In this document: positions 1 through 11,982 of the stretch, piece by piece
How the letters are laid out: every line of letters begins with the position of its first letter
Position numbering within the stretch: position 1 is the first letter of the stretch
Source of the DNA: Synchiropus splendidus
Taxonomy: Eukaryota; Chordata; Actinopteri; Syngnathiformes; Callionymidae
Length of the DNA: 64,000 nt
NCBI RefSeq assembly: GCF_027744825.2
Contig: NC_071338.1
Coordinates: forward strand, 27,403,501 to 27,467,500
Direction of reading: 5' to 3'
Position numbers and translations under genes: made by a program
Notes under the pieces: generated by a model
Told to the model about the DNA's origin: nothing
The model's input: only the letters and a program-made list of their open reading frames with translations
Database searches by the model: none

Positions 1-998
1 CGAACGCCCCCGAAAAAAGCCGGAAAAAACATAACGTGCACGGACCGATCAGCTGACCTGCAACGTGCTTTGTCATTGTGTATAACGCAGCCTCTGTATG
101 CGTGTAGACGTGTCCCGTTAGCTCCATTTACTGACTGTTTTTTCTTCATATTGAGGTGTAAAACCTTTCTTGTCTCCGCACTGGACCGTGGTAGAGTGTC
201 ACAGGGGAGGTGCTGGAGCGCTCACTCCAGGGTTTGATGTCCTGTTGTGGGCTGGAGCTGGGACAGGGATGAGGCGAGTCTGGGACAGAGCGTGACTTGG
301 TTTATGACTTTGTCACAGCCAAACTGCACAGAAGCGCACATTCAGAGCTGGACACGCACCGGGCACCTCTTCACTTCTGGAGAGACGTCACTCACTCGGC
401 AACCCCTCCCACATGCAGCGGCCACACACATAGAGGAACAGCGCCCCTGCAGCAGACACTCTACATTCACTCCTACAAAAGCCTATTTTAAGGCTTGGAA
501 CGCATTATTTCTTTTTCCGTTCATTGTAATGGGAAAAAATGGATTCAGATTTCGAACAAATGGCTTGTGGTTGTGGTCACAACACCTTGAACACAGTGAG
601 AGATGACTGGCGATCATGTAGATTTTAATCATTGAAGTACAGATCCAGACGTCGGAAATGATCAGTGAATAGTCTAGTGACCGTCAGTAACTTGGGGAAA
701 ATCAAGTTGCGTCTTTCCTCATTGACTGCACACAGTCAAATGAAACTTAGAAGACTTACTTAACTTAAAAGAACTTCACTGATTCATACTGAATCGTATT
801 GACTCACTGCTACTGAAATCTTACCACTGGACCTCCAATGCCACCGTTTCAGCTGTGCTCCAGATAATGTTCTGCTTTTTGAACTTCACCGTTCTTGATT
901 GGTTGGAACAGATACCTGCACCTCACCAGCCCTCAGAGGGCGTGGAAATGGTGGGTTTTAATGTGCATCTTTGATTCCGATTTTTTTTTTTTTCTCAG
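1..998. other. Intronic/upstream sequence of the ADAM10-like gene, no exon recognised
   Basis: No segment here encodes the ADAM10 region that should precede the first visible exon, so I read this as intron. The stretch around 470-560, with a run reading ttcattgtaatgggaaaaaa, resembles degenerate interspersed repeats common in fish. The open frames at 247-606 and 297-491 have no family resemblance and no splice context. A polypyrimidine tract (981-996) leads directly into the acceptor AG at 997-998. Confidence 0.6.
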
Positions 999-3900
999 AT
1001 CAATACAACTGAACGAGGGAATGATAGGTCCAATCCTTTTCGATTTGCAAACATTGGAATTGAGAAGTTTTTAGACCTCAATGCTGATCAGAACCATGAT
1101 GAGTACTGCCTGGCTTACGTCTTCACAGACAGGGACTTTGACGACGGTGTCCTCGGCCTGGCCTACGTGGGATCTCCCACAGGTTGGTCTACCACCATGG
1201 CAAGCTTCATGATGGGTCACACTTGGAGCTTGTGAAATTGATCAGGATGCAATCTTTCTGACAGATTCTTGTTTATGTTGACATTTTCGTCTGTTGCAGC
1301 TGTTCTATTTTGTCCTTGATGATTCATATTCACAAACAAAACTGTCTCGGTTTTACCATTTCCACATTTATTTTTATTATACTTTACATACCCATACCCA
1401 ACATTTTATATATATATATATATATTTACATATATTTTTAAATAGATTAATATAAAATGGAAATGTACATATTTAAAAGAAAGAAGAACCACCAACCAGG
1501 TAAACCGAATTGAATTCAGTTGAATTTTGCAGATCATCCAGTAAAATAAACGAAAGAAGATATAGTGTGTAAAAAATGTAAAAAATCAAGACAATAAAAA
1601 AAACCCTTTCTGTTACATTTCTACACTAGACATGATCCTTCTGATCTTGCATTGCATTTTTACATTCCTGTCACTTATAAATCCTTTACCTTCAAGAGTA
1701 AAGTAACCAGTACAATTACACCAGTTGCCATTGCATTCTTTCAGAATGTATTACATAACTCAATTTAAAAGAAATGTGAATCACGACATACAGCAGAAAC
1801 TCCAGAACAAGATAGTACAAATGACCTCTGCCCTTCACTGTCTGGATCATCCAGTATAGTCTTGTTTGTGTACTTTACGGCACTTGCATCTCTGCCTCTT
1901 GGTACAGAGGATTACCTCCATTTTCTCAGTCATTCGTACAGTGACGCACTGCACTGTAGGTTTGTGTAAAGAGGAAAAGGCGTCCGTTTTTGTCCTGCTT
2001 AATGGGCACAGATCCGTTGTATCCACAATGAAATGTCTTGAAACCCTCTGATGACAGCTAAAAAAATGGGTCCATAAAAGACTGAGACTTGCAAAATAAA
2101 GTAGTGTATTGGGATTATTTGTGCATGTCAACAAAATGTTCAAACAAAATCTTGTGTCTCCAGCGGGCATCTGCACCAAGAGCGCTCTCCAGGCTAATCG
2201 GAGGAAACAGTCTCTTAACACTGGCGTCATTACTATTCAGAATTACAATACCTACATTCCGGACAAAGTCAAGTTTGTCACCTTTGCTCATGAGATCGGC
2301 CACAACTTTGGTTCCAAAGTAAGTGAAATGCTTTCCCCCCAAACTGTCCAAATGCTTATCGTCTTCCTTCTGCACATACATTTGGCAGCACGATGTTACG
2401 CCGGCGTGCACACCTGGACAATCAAAGGTTCCGTCAGAGAAGGCAAATGGGAACTTTATCATGTTTCCAAAGGCCACATCTGGAGAAAAACCCAACAATG
2501 ACAAGTTTTCACCCTGCAGCATTGAAATGATGAGCAAGGTGTTAAAGAGCAAGAAGGACCTCTGTTTTGTTGGTACGACATGTTCTTCTACGACGCGTCT
2601 GGAGTGTTCAAAGCTGATGGTAGTCATCTGTATCTGCTTTGACAGAGTCAGGGCTCCCAATTTGTGGCAACAAAATAGTGGAAGAGGGGGAAGTGTGTGA
2701 CTGCGGCGACGAAGAGGAATGTGACGATCCTTGCTGCTACAACTCGGATGAAGACAGGGGCAAGCGGTGCCAACTCCAGCCCGGGAAAATTTGCAGGTAC
2801 AAGTTGGTGGATGTGCAGTTTCACGTTTATCATCACACCCTGCATTCCCTTGCTGATGCTGTTTCTTCAGCCCGAGCCAAGGCCCATGTTGCACAGAGGA
2901 GTGCACTTATAAGGAAGACAATATCCTGTGCAGGGAGGAATCCGAGTGTGCCAAAGATGGCTTTTGTAACGGACAAAGTGCTACGTGTCCGCCATCACAA
3001 TGGAAGAAAGACCTGACTGTTTGCAATTCCGACACCCAAGTCTGCATCAGTGGGGTACGCTAATGTTTGGTGCCATTAGCGTAACACATGTGATTATGAG
3101 GCTTGTTTGACACCAGTGTTCGTGGTTTAGATCTGCTCTGGATCCATTTGCCAGCGACATGGGCTGGAAGCTTGCTACATTCCCAACACAGGCGGTTATG
3201 TAGACATTGAGGTGCTGTGCTACGTCCAGTGCGAGGAGAAATGTAAGTTGTAGATAATTCTTTACTAAACATCTGTCTCTCTTTCACTGTATAGATCATG
3301 TGAAACAGTAGTGCATTCATGTTTCCTCTGTGGTAAACAACTCTCGCGTACGAATAGAGTAGCTCCACATCATCATCTTTTTTTAAGCAATGTTTTAAAT
3401 GATTTTTCAGCAAACCCTGACTCATGCGCCTACTCAGGCTCAGACCAATTGGCTAAACACTTCAAGCACCGAAATATTAGCCTGCAGCCTGGAGCTCCCT
3501 GCGACGACTTCACAGGGTACTGTGATGTTTTTGCAAAGTGTCGTGCAGTGGACGCTGACGGCCCACTTTTGATACTAACAAATGCCCTTTTTAATCCAGA
3601 ACTATATGAATCACTTCTGGAATGGGCGATGGTGAGTACACACACACACACACACACACACTCACGGATGTTTTTAAATTGTCGCGCACTTTGAACAATG
3701 GTGTATGTTCTGTTTTTTTAAGGATTTCTGGTGGGCCACGTTGTTGATAGCCGGTGGTTTTGTTTCGCTGATGGCACTTTTAATCAAATTCTTCAGTGTG
3801 CACACCCCCAGCAGTAACCCCAGCCTCCCGCCACCAAAGCATCTGCCAGGTATGAAAGCTACATGCTTAAAGTTAGTACGTTGGATTATGGGAGCAGGGT

Positions 3901-5684
3901 TGAGGTGTAAAAACGGATAGGATAGCTGTGATATGTGAATTATCTGTCTGTTCTAATGTTTCCCCTTTTGACAAATACAGTTAGCACCATTAAGTTTGTA
4001 GGATATGTGTGGAGAGGACTTGTGTTCTGTTAAACAAGATAAACATTATCTTGTTTAATTTATTGCGGCATGTTTTCTAAAAAAAACACTGATTTTATGA
4101 GGAATTTTCTCAAGTCTCAGCCATTTGTCTTTGTTCTAGTTTTGATACAGACTCATTTTAAGTAATATATTTTTGAATCTAGTTTCAATTGCTCATTTTC
4201 AGCCTAATATCAAGTACATGTTGTCTAGAATTCAGCATATGGTGCTTATTTCTAGGTTACACACATAGGCATCACCATAGAATTCTTATTTCTAGTCCTG
4301 AGCTAGCTTGTTTCAAGAAGACTAAATACCTCTGCTGCGAGTTCCAAGGAGGCGACTCTCTCATCGTGGTCTTCAACTTTAAGTCTTATCTTCTCTAGCT
4401 TGGTATCGAGGAGGTTGAACGACTTTTTAAATTTGTTAGCCAGCGCAGCACAATGTTCCTTTGTGTCGTCTGCAGGCGTGGTCTTAGTTCCATTTCTTGA
4501 GAAGTTTTCCAGAGCGCTCGTGTTATACACCTACTCCATCTCCCACTTACGATTGGTTTTAGAGAGACAAAATATCTCAATGCATGGACAGATAATTTCA
4601 CCAAAATCATGCACTTTTATGTTTGATATTAGTGTTAAAATCTCAAATTTGGAGTACACTTTTTTGCAGTGCTAAAAGATTAACTGTATATCTCAAAATG
4701 AGACATGCCAGAGCAGCAGTGCTCAATATAATACAGTGACAAGGAACAGTATAAGATGCAGAAAGGTTATAAAAGTAACCTTAAACCAAAAACATATACA
4801 GTTTAGTGAGCAAAATGTGACTTGGAACTCCAAGTAGAGGAGCTGATGATTTCACTTGTCTCTGCCGGGTCAGTAGACGGCGGAATGTAAATAGAAGTCA
4901 ACAATGTGGAAGTCAATTCTGTCCTCAAATGATGGTCCCATTCTTAGGGCGAGTAGCTCCATGTTACCAGATGCAGACGTTCCAGCACTTTCACAATTGT
5001 GCCCAGGCTGTTCGGAGATAAATCACAAACTTTGGCACTAACTCTCTTGGTTTCTCCAACATATCTCCTTTGGGAAAACAGGCCTGTCTCTGGTCACGTG
5101 TCAGTTGATGCTCCAGCTCATGCTGTTCTCTGCTGTGGTGGGAAAAAACGTCCCCTAGTGTTAACAGTAGCTGTGCACATTTGAAAACAATCGTATTTTA
5201 GATTCATTTCTGGTCACAGGAGCGATGCATCCCTGCACATTGTAGCACACCTATAATCAACACGGACTGAGGCAGTGTGAGATATCAGTCTGATCTGGAC
5301 AAGCAACTATTTTATACTCTCCTCTGTATGCGTGCCTGACACTGATCCACCGCTGCTCATTTTTTAGATCTAAAAAGACATCCGGGCCACAAGCACAAGG
5401 ATCCTGAAGAGTGTGAAGAGGGATCTGAGGAGAATGAACAGCAATCTACTGAGAGGCAAAAGAAATCTGCTTCGAAGGAAACGCCACCTGCGAAGAAGAA
5501 ACAGCAAGCTGCTGAGAAGCCACAAAAATCTTCTCGGCGGCAGCAGGAACCGTCACAGAAGCAACAGAAATCATCTCGCCGGCAGCAGGAATCTTCTCAG
5601 AAGCAAAAGCCATCTACACGGGAAGAGCCGCAATCGCCACGCGGGAAAAAGAAGCAGAAAGAGAAAAAATCAAGGAGACGGTGA
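999..5684 (+). CDS. adam10: ADAM10-like metalloprotease (divergent paralog), 3' nine exons
   Basis: Membrane-anchored zinc metalloprotease of the ADAM10 family, which sheds ectodomains such as Notch ligands and adhesion proteins; 5' exons lie outside the window. Exons: 999-1182, 2164-2318, 2389-2572, 2646-2796, 2871-3054, 3131-3242, 3411-3631, 3723-3849, 5368-5684; phases close to stop TGA 5682-5684 (544 codons plus stop). The zinc site [11 protein letters not shown] spans the junction of exons 2 and 3 (His codons 2289, 2301, 2389) and a Met-turn (NFIMF) follows. Next come a disintegrin-like part ([16 protein letters not shown]), a cysteine-rich part, the ADAM10 signature DADGP, a membrane segment (3723-3795) and the juxtamembrane SVHTPSSNP. 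Synteny with lipc, aqp9 and aldh1a2 supports the family call. It is odd in two ways: the cysteine-rich part lacks two cysteines of canonical ADAM10, and the cytoplasmic tail is about 70 residues longer and unrelated at its end. Orthology to teleost a or b copy is not settled. Confidence 0.9.
1409..1424. repeat. Short TA microsatellite
   Basis: A run of alternating T and A in an AT-rich part of the first visible intron of the ADAM10-like gene. No other function is visible. Confidence 0.7.
3636..3661. repeat. CA microsatellite in an ADAM10-like intron
   Basis: A CA dinucleotide run begins four bases after the donor site of the exon ending at 3631, inside a 91-base intron. Length variation here would change intron length directly next to the splice donor. 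Confidence 0.85.
4300..4535 (-). mobile_element. Possible L1-type ORF1 remnant
   Basis: The minus strand encodes a 75-residue coiled-coil-like stretch rich in Lys/Glu/Leu heptads (for example [20 protein letters not shown]), the composition seen at the start of ORF1 proteins of L1-type LINEs. It sits in the last intron (3850-5367) of the ADAM10-like gene, has no matching exon signals and ends at a stop. The flanking sequence (about 4020-4680) looks like degenerate repeat. Assignment is by composition only. Confidence 0.35.
5368..5684 (+). other. Repetitive basic cytoplasmic tail (last exon of ADAM10-like gene)
   Basis: This exon encodes about 105 residues dominated by Lys, Gln, Ser, Arg and Glu. 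A 14-residue unit occurs twice in tandem ([14 protein letters not shown] then [14 protein letters not shown]) with weaker related units before it, and the chain ends KKSRRR. Canonical ADAM10 ends in a short proline/arginine tail closing with MGHMRR, which is absent here. The frame is continuous with the preceding exon (G plus AT gives Asp) and stops at 5682-5684. Tandem growth of a short coding repeat is the simplest explanation. Confidence 0.85.
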
Positions 5685-6321
5685 GATTGTCAATGAAGCT
5701 GCTTCTTAACCCTGAGACCTCAACTGCGACTACGACATTAAATGTATCAGAGGAGGCAAATGAATACTTTAGACAAAAGGAATTATGTTCATATCACAAA
5801 CTGCCTTTTACTACAGTGCTACCTTAGAACCTCACCACTGTTCTGAAGAATAGTGCGATTCTGGGCTTGAAATTTGTTAATAGACAAAATGTTATATTTT
5901 GAAATATTGTTAATAAACTTTCATTACTAACATTATTACATGACTTTGCTTTGTTGGTGTAGTTTTGGTTTGATTCAAAATAATAAAATAATTCATGTTA
6001 TTATGACCTTTATAGTATTTGTTTCTTTTTGTTTATTATTTTTAGTCAAATAAGAGTAATAAAAACACACCACTTGGTCCAATTTGGCTTTGGTGGAGTT
6101 CTGTAGGTTCGTTTGCACTTAGGCTTTTGGTTTGTATTTTATGAATGTAAGAGTCAGTGTGAGGTTTCTTTAAACTTTATTTCAGTTTGTGGAGACAGAA
6201 CCTCAGCCCACGGATGATCGTTTTCCATCAGTTGCTTTTGGGAATTTTCTTGAAACTGAAAATTTGTCCAGCTGTTTTTCATACCGCAACATCCAGGTCG
6301 TCCGTATTTGTTTATTGTCTG
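5685..6321. other. Convergent 3' ends of the ADAM10-like gene and lipc
   Basis: This 637-base gap separates two facing stop codons. A plus-strand AATAAA at 5912-5917 is the likely polyadenylation signal of the ADAM10-like gene, giving a 3'UTR of about 250 bases. For lipc on the minus strand, AATAAA occurs at 6311-6316 (five bases past the stop) and again at 6176-6181. No coding sequence is visible in between. Confidence 0.7.
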
Positions 6322-9300
6322 CTACTTGTCCTCTCTTTTCTTCTTCGTCTCTTCCTTACAGCGCACAAACACTATAGATTTGTTCACTTCAACCTGCTGT
6401 TCTTCTTCTGTCATGGCACAAAAAGATACCCTGCAAGATAAAACATGGCTTTATTGGAACCCTTCTTGAACAAATAAAATAATGAAAGTGAATATTGACC
6501 GAGAGAGTAGCAGATACATAGTTCATTGCTCGATGGCAGCAAAAACCCGCCTTTTCGGTTTCCGTGCATCTTAATAAAATATTCAATTAATGGGAGGTCA
6601 ACATGCAATATGGCTTTTTCTAAGAAGATATATATCAATTAGCACATTATTCAAGCTATATCTGAGTTCTAAAAAAAATTGTATGTTGAAATGGCGCCTT
6701 TTTTGAGTACAGACTGGACAGAGTCTGAAGTACACCATTATCATATACTCATGTAGCAGCTAAGTTTTATATATTCATGAGTTTAATTTCTATTATATGA
6801 TGCTTTTTGCTGTGAAAATTGATACACTTGTTGATAAAAAAAAAAAATTCTTCAATTGTTATCATTGTTATCATATCTTATTTTCGCGCAGTTTTAAATG
6901 TTGTTTACCTTCTCTGCGTGTCTCCTGCTTTGATGCTGACCCTGCCCACAGTCAGCAGTGGACTGTTCCCTTGGGTGCACCACGGCATCATGGTCTTGAC
7001 TCGGTCCCACATGTTCGTCCACGTAGGCTGAGCCTCCCATTGCATCCTGAGCATCATCAGCTCACCCAGATCTCTGTCCAAGGTGATCAGGAAGGTGTAG
7101 GTCTTGCGTCTGTAAAATTCTTCATTGCTAATGCAGGAGAAGGACACGGTCAGAATATCGCCTGGAGCTATGACCTCTCACGAACCCTACACTCGGCTTC
7201 AGTCCAGGTGCAAGGAACGATGCTGTACGACTTACAAGGAAATGGGAATGTCTCCGCTCTCCTCGTTGGTTCCCGTGATGGAGATGGTGAGTGCTGGTTT
7301 CGCCCTCTCAGTCTGGTTAACAAGCTGGATCTTGAACTGGTAGTGAAAGACTGCAAAAATGATTTCAATCTTAGTTCATCATGGTGACGCCGACTACGGA
7401 AGCGATAATGACTGCTCACGTTTATATGGCATCTGGCGGCCTGTTTTCAAGTACAGCTTTCTGCTGGTTCCTGTGTGGACCTTCCTGATGTTGTAGCCAA
7501 GTTTGTTGCAGCGGTTCTTGCGACAGTCCAGACACAGACCTTTGACAAAGGCGCTGTGGCTCCAGCAGCCGTAGCCCGTGCTCTGCTTATCGTCATGCAG
7601 CAAAGAATCGATGAAAAGGTCCACTGAGCGCTCATGAGCACATTTCACTGTCTGCTGAAATCCTGGAAGAAGAAATAGAGGAGGTCATATCTGAAGAAAG
7701 TGGAATGAACAATAGCGTTGGCGCAGTGGGAAGCAATCCAAGCACGTTTTCTCGATTCAATGAGGATGGATGAGATGATCTAAAAAGCTTGACAGCAGAC
7801 GTGCTGTTGAGTCCTCTCATCATCGCTGGCTCTGATGTGCGGGACAGGACTCACCCCGCAGCTGACGGTTGGTGCCTTAAGGCACAACGTCTCCAATGAT
7901 AATGATCTCTCCATGACAGGGTCTTCAAAGTGTCTTTCACAATCATAATACCATTTATGTGGACGTTATTGAGAATAAAGTAACATCTACCTTGGTGTGG
8001 AGTGATTCACTCTATTCAGAGTCAGAGTCAGAATCAAATTTATTGCCATGGTCAGTGGGGATCCCACCAACTAGGAAAGTGTTGTAAAGTGTAAAATAAA
8101 ATAAAATAAAATAAAATAAAATTAAATTAAAATAAAATAAAATAAAATAAAATAAAATAAAATAAAATAAAATAAAATAAATAAGCTGTTTGATCTCATC
8201 TAAAATTTATTTATTTAAGAGTGTTATTCTTATTAGAAGTGGCAGCAAGGATACATGTGGTGATGAGAATCACCACATGTATCACCACTCTTTACTTGAA
8301 GAGCGTTGAATCCTGACCAGTAAATTGAAGTCCGGGACTCTTTGGCAGCTGTGCACGTATGTGGATGAAAATTGGCTGTCAATATTTACGTCTTCCAATT
8401 GCGGAGGTTTGAGCGTTTGAGCGTCTTGGAAACAAAATAACTCAAAAGCAGACAGTGTTTTGGCTAACTTCAAAATGATTTGGTGGCGTTCTGTAGGTTC
8501 ATTTGTATTAACACAGAGTAAAACGAATTTCAGTACTTCTGGTTCACAGGCTCCGGTTAAGAAACGGTCGCTGAAAGCCGGAAGCCTGACTTTCTAAAAC
8601 GCAACATACAATGGAAACTCATCTACTTTCATCCAACTGTGGCGACGAAGTGTGGGTTTATCGAGGTTTTAGTGCTTTTTAATTGATTTGTCTTTGGCAG
8701 TGAGTGAGTCAAAACATTTTATACATGAACTATCTTTCGTAGTGTTCATGTAGGGCAATAATGTCGCACTCTCATTGTGGGGGGAAATGAAAGGCGTATG
8801 AATTTGATTTGTGATTTTTAGATTATATGAGCTAATGCTATGCTAACAATCTATACTTGTTTTCAACATATATTTTCCACATGCACGTCTTTCCATTTAC
8901 CACAACTATATTTGTAGCCATCACATTGGAAACGTACCCAGGAGCCCGTGCTGAGAAATGTGGTGGTAGATGTGACGCAGGGCACAACCAGGTTGGAAGT
9001 CTCCTCCATTGGGATAAAAGTCATAATGTGCAACCGGCTGCTTGATGCCCACGCTGAGACCCATGCGTTCGTGTGTGAACGTGTGGATGGCGTCTACAAA
9101 CTCGGCATCGTCAGGAGAGAGTCTTTCTGACGCAGACATGCCTTCAAACAGAGGCCCGGCTGGATCCAGACCTGGAGGAAGCGTCACACATATTCAGCCG
9201 ATTTTTCCTGTGAGTTTGACACTTTATTTTTCTTGCTCACCAGTAATTCTTCCAATCTTTTCTGGGCCCGCCAGATAACTGCCTGCGAATCCGGAGATGT

Positions 9301-11982
9301 GTGCACCAAGACTATAACCAATCAAATGAACGTTTCTGTACGGGTAATTATAGTGTCCCTGAAAAGATTGTTGCAACATTAATCTTTTTGTCATGATGTT
9401 CTTTCACAGGAGCTGAAACCACTCACTTCCAGGGTTTGCACAAGGTGAGCGATGTCTTTTCCAACAGTCCGTGTCCTCTGTACAGCTGTGGTATAGTGAT
9501 CATGAGCCAACAGCAGCCAGTCAGTGATCACTACGTTGACTTCTTTTAGTTGTGTTTTCAGCACTGAGGCCAGTCTCATCACCCAGCTCTCCATCTGACC
9601 GTTCACCTGAAGAAAGGTTCACATCTTTCATGGAGGTACGTCTTTGTAGAGGAACACCAGTGTTCGATTTCCTTGTCAATTAATGCACTATCAAGCAAGC
9701 AAAAATATTATTATAGGAAACTATATTAATAATATTATTAAGGTAAAATAAATATATTATATTAGAAATAGTGTCTTAGCATATGGCACTCAGAAACTGT
9801 TGCATCCATCATGGGCGCAAAAACCACGTGGGAGATCATACAGCACATTCACATGATGATAACCTGAACCTTGCCATATTCCCAAAACTATTTCTATCTG
9901 CCCCACTTCTACCTTGGCAAGATGTAGATGTTGGGTTGACATGTGTGACCTTACCGACCACCCGTGAGTGATGATGATGAGGGGATTGCTGCTGTTGAAG
10001 CCGCAGGACGCAAGCGAGTGCAGCTGTGTTAGCTCCAGTGTACAGGTGTCTTCACCTCCGTGAAACAACGTGAACACTGAGCTGATGACATGATCGTCTT
10101 TCATCCTCCGGCCATGATCTTTAAAAACCAAGGAGCAGAGAGATTAGTAATCCCGTGAGCCCCTTGTTTGTTTCAGCACAGTTTGAAGTGTAGTAAAGTC
10201 AAGACTATTAGGTGAACTTTTAACAGGTCTAATACTGCTCTAATCTAATTTGGAAGAGCCCTGCGGTGTTTCCTGCCAACATAAACCTCTTGGCAGATCC
10301 TGTCAATTGAAACGTCGCCAGCTTTATCTTGTCATGTTTCGATCAATTCATATTATTAAGTCAATTATTTTAAACTCTGCATGTATTTAGCATGCTTGTG
10401 TGTGTAGTTATAGTCAATAGAATGAAGAATAAAATGTTTTATATATTCATTGTTAAATGAATGAATATCAGTAAGCATTTTGCGGTGAATATATTTTCAG
10501 TGGAATAAACGTATAGATCCCAGTATGATCATTGCACGCAGCATTATACAGTCAGACTCAGGCCGACAAGAACTAGCATCCCAGAGAAGGACAAATAAAT
10601 AGTGGTTGGTGCACCCTGGACAGAATGTCATCTTCACCTGACTGACCCACTTGGAGTTGTGATTGAGTTGTGGACTTGGGTCTCCGATCTCTCCTGCTCA
10701 ACCAGTGCCACCCTGAAGCCTTTTGAGCTGCGTCCCCCTTGTTTTTGTTGAACCGCCCACACAACTCAAGGATCCCCTGGATTTGATATGGACCCCATCA
10801 GACCCATTCAACCTCCCAAAGCCACGGTAGACTCGACAAGCACCTTCCACAGTTGCGACCACATCTGATGCGCCCAACTGCCTGGAGCTGCCAACTACTT
10901 GTCTTGATCATGATCTCTATAATAGCAACACGCAAATAAGTTCACAAATTTAATACCAGCTTCATCCTACTCTGAGTTTGAGGCTAACGTGGATGCTTTT
11001 TCTGTGGCATGTAGCTCTCACCCACATTAGGATCTTTCCACTGCCCACTCTGGTCTCCTCCCACAGTGATAGATCTACATTCCTCAAGCATGAACGATGT
11101 TTTAGAGTTGGTGCATGTTAGCTTTCACAAGTCAAAGGCTTCTATGTTGAGTGACTTGAAGCTTGTCTTGCTTGTTGGCCTCAGTAAGGTTTGCATGAGA
11201 TACAAGTCTTCTCACTCCAGAGTTCTGTCAGATCAGCTCTTGTACTGCAAAAAAAAAACTATTATCTGGGTCGACAGTTAGCAAGGAGACTATATATTTT
11301 GAAAACGGTGAGGAATGTCTGAAGTTGCTCATGACTGAAGTAGGATGCTTGTTACTTGTGGTTTAAGTGGTATCTACTGTATATTCAACTGACTACTGAG
11401 TGCACTGCATCAAACAAACTTTTTTGTCGGATTCTTTGTTCGACTTCAACTGCTACGACAACATCTTCACACAGGTCTCTTGCCTTACCGCTGTTAACAA
11501 ACACAATGGCACAGCATCACATGAAGTTATATCTATGACTTTCAGCACTTTTTTGTGCTGTCAGTCTACTCCATCTATTTCATTTGACTTTGAAGTTTAC
11601 TTGTTTGGACCTATTCATGTTCATTTGAATTATATGAGAAGAAAGTGGATGTTTAAAACTCGAAACTCGATGACCACAGAAGGCATCAGTCAATGTTGTT
11701 CCATAGGCAAGTGTACAGTCGACAGTGTACTGCAGTACCGGCATCAACAAGTCACTCTGACAGTGGTTTTTGGAGTTAGATACATATAATTGAAAGAATA
11801 TAATAATTTATCATGAAGGACGAAACACTATCAAATTCATTCACACTGTAAATAGATGTGAAGGTGTTTTACTCACCGTCTTTGTTTCCTTTTATTTTCC
11901 TGCCTCCAGCTACGACACAAGCCACTATGACGTAACAGCAGAACACCCTCAGCAGGACCACGGCAGAACCGGTGAGCTTCAT
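6322..11982 (-). CDS. lipc: Hepatic lipase (triacylglycerol lipase), complete, 9 exons
   Basis: Secreted lipase that hydrolyses triglycerides and phospholipids of plasma lipoproteins at liver capillary surfaces. Exons in coding order: 11877-11982, 9955-10118, 9427-9606, 9241-9358, 8938-9171, 7420-7662, 7236-7350, 6909-7127, 6322-6430; 495 aa against about 499 in human. The start was chosen because it opens a hydrophobic signal peptide ([14 protein letters not shown]...). Catalytic triad: Ser166 in GYSLG, Asp192 in LDPAGP, His277 in CAHERS. The lid lies between Cys252 and Cys275. The N-glycosylation site CGFNSS is kept (Asn77). A C-terminal PLAT domain starts near residue 349 (FHYQFKIQ) and a basic tail ([11 protein letters not shown]) ends the protein. 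The exon 5/6 junction was fixed by phase: the acceptor is at 7663-7664, giving GFQQTVKC. It converges with the ADAM10-like gene. Lipoprotein and endothelial lipases are the alternatives; residue matches and synteny favour lipc. Confidence 0.95.
8024..8184. repeat. Interspersed repeat tail with (AAAAT)n expansion
   Basis: A segment reading tttattgccatggtcagtgg, then ggatcccaccaactaggaaa, leads into a run of AAAAT/AAAATA units from about 8093 to 8184. A related segment occurs at 54600-54650. Such a unit followed by a simple A-rich repeat is typical of the 3' end of a fish LINE or SINE. It lies in the lipc intron between exons 5 and 6. Confidence 0.6.
8251..8282. repeat. Perfect 14-bp inverted repeat (hairpin)
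   Basis: ATACATGTGGTGAT and its exact reverse complement flank a four-base loop (gaga). Weaker pairing continues outside (AGTGG at 8238-8242 with CCACT at 8285-8289, and AGAGTG near 8218 with CACTCT near 8286). It lies in a lipc intron and could be a MITE core or a structured intronic RNA. Confidence 0.75.
10119..11876 (-). other. lipc intron 1
   Basis: This 1.76-kb intron separates the signal-peptide exon from the rest of lipc. I see no exon, no clear repeat family and no long conserved motif; the open frames inside it (for example 11400-11789) resemble no family. Confidence 0.6.

Noticed and set aside
2115..2906. 263-residue open frame on the minus strand, the longest in the window
   Set aside because: It runs antisense across three exons and two introns of the ADAM10-like gene, whose exons have good splice sites and protein matches. 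It is a shadow.
3430..3657. Minus-strand frame with a Cys-Val run next to the CA repeat
   Set aside because: It is antisense to an ADAM10-like exon and the run is the CA microsatellite read in reverse.
7641..7662. Alternative acceptor for lipc exon 6 at the downstream TTTCAG
   Set aside because: It would break the reading phase left by exon 5. The upstream acceptor after TTCTTCCAG keeps the frame and gives GFQQTVKC.
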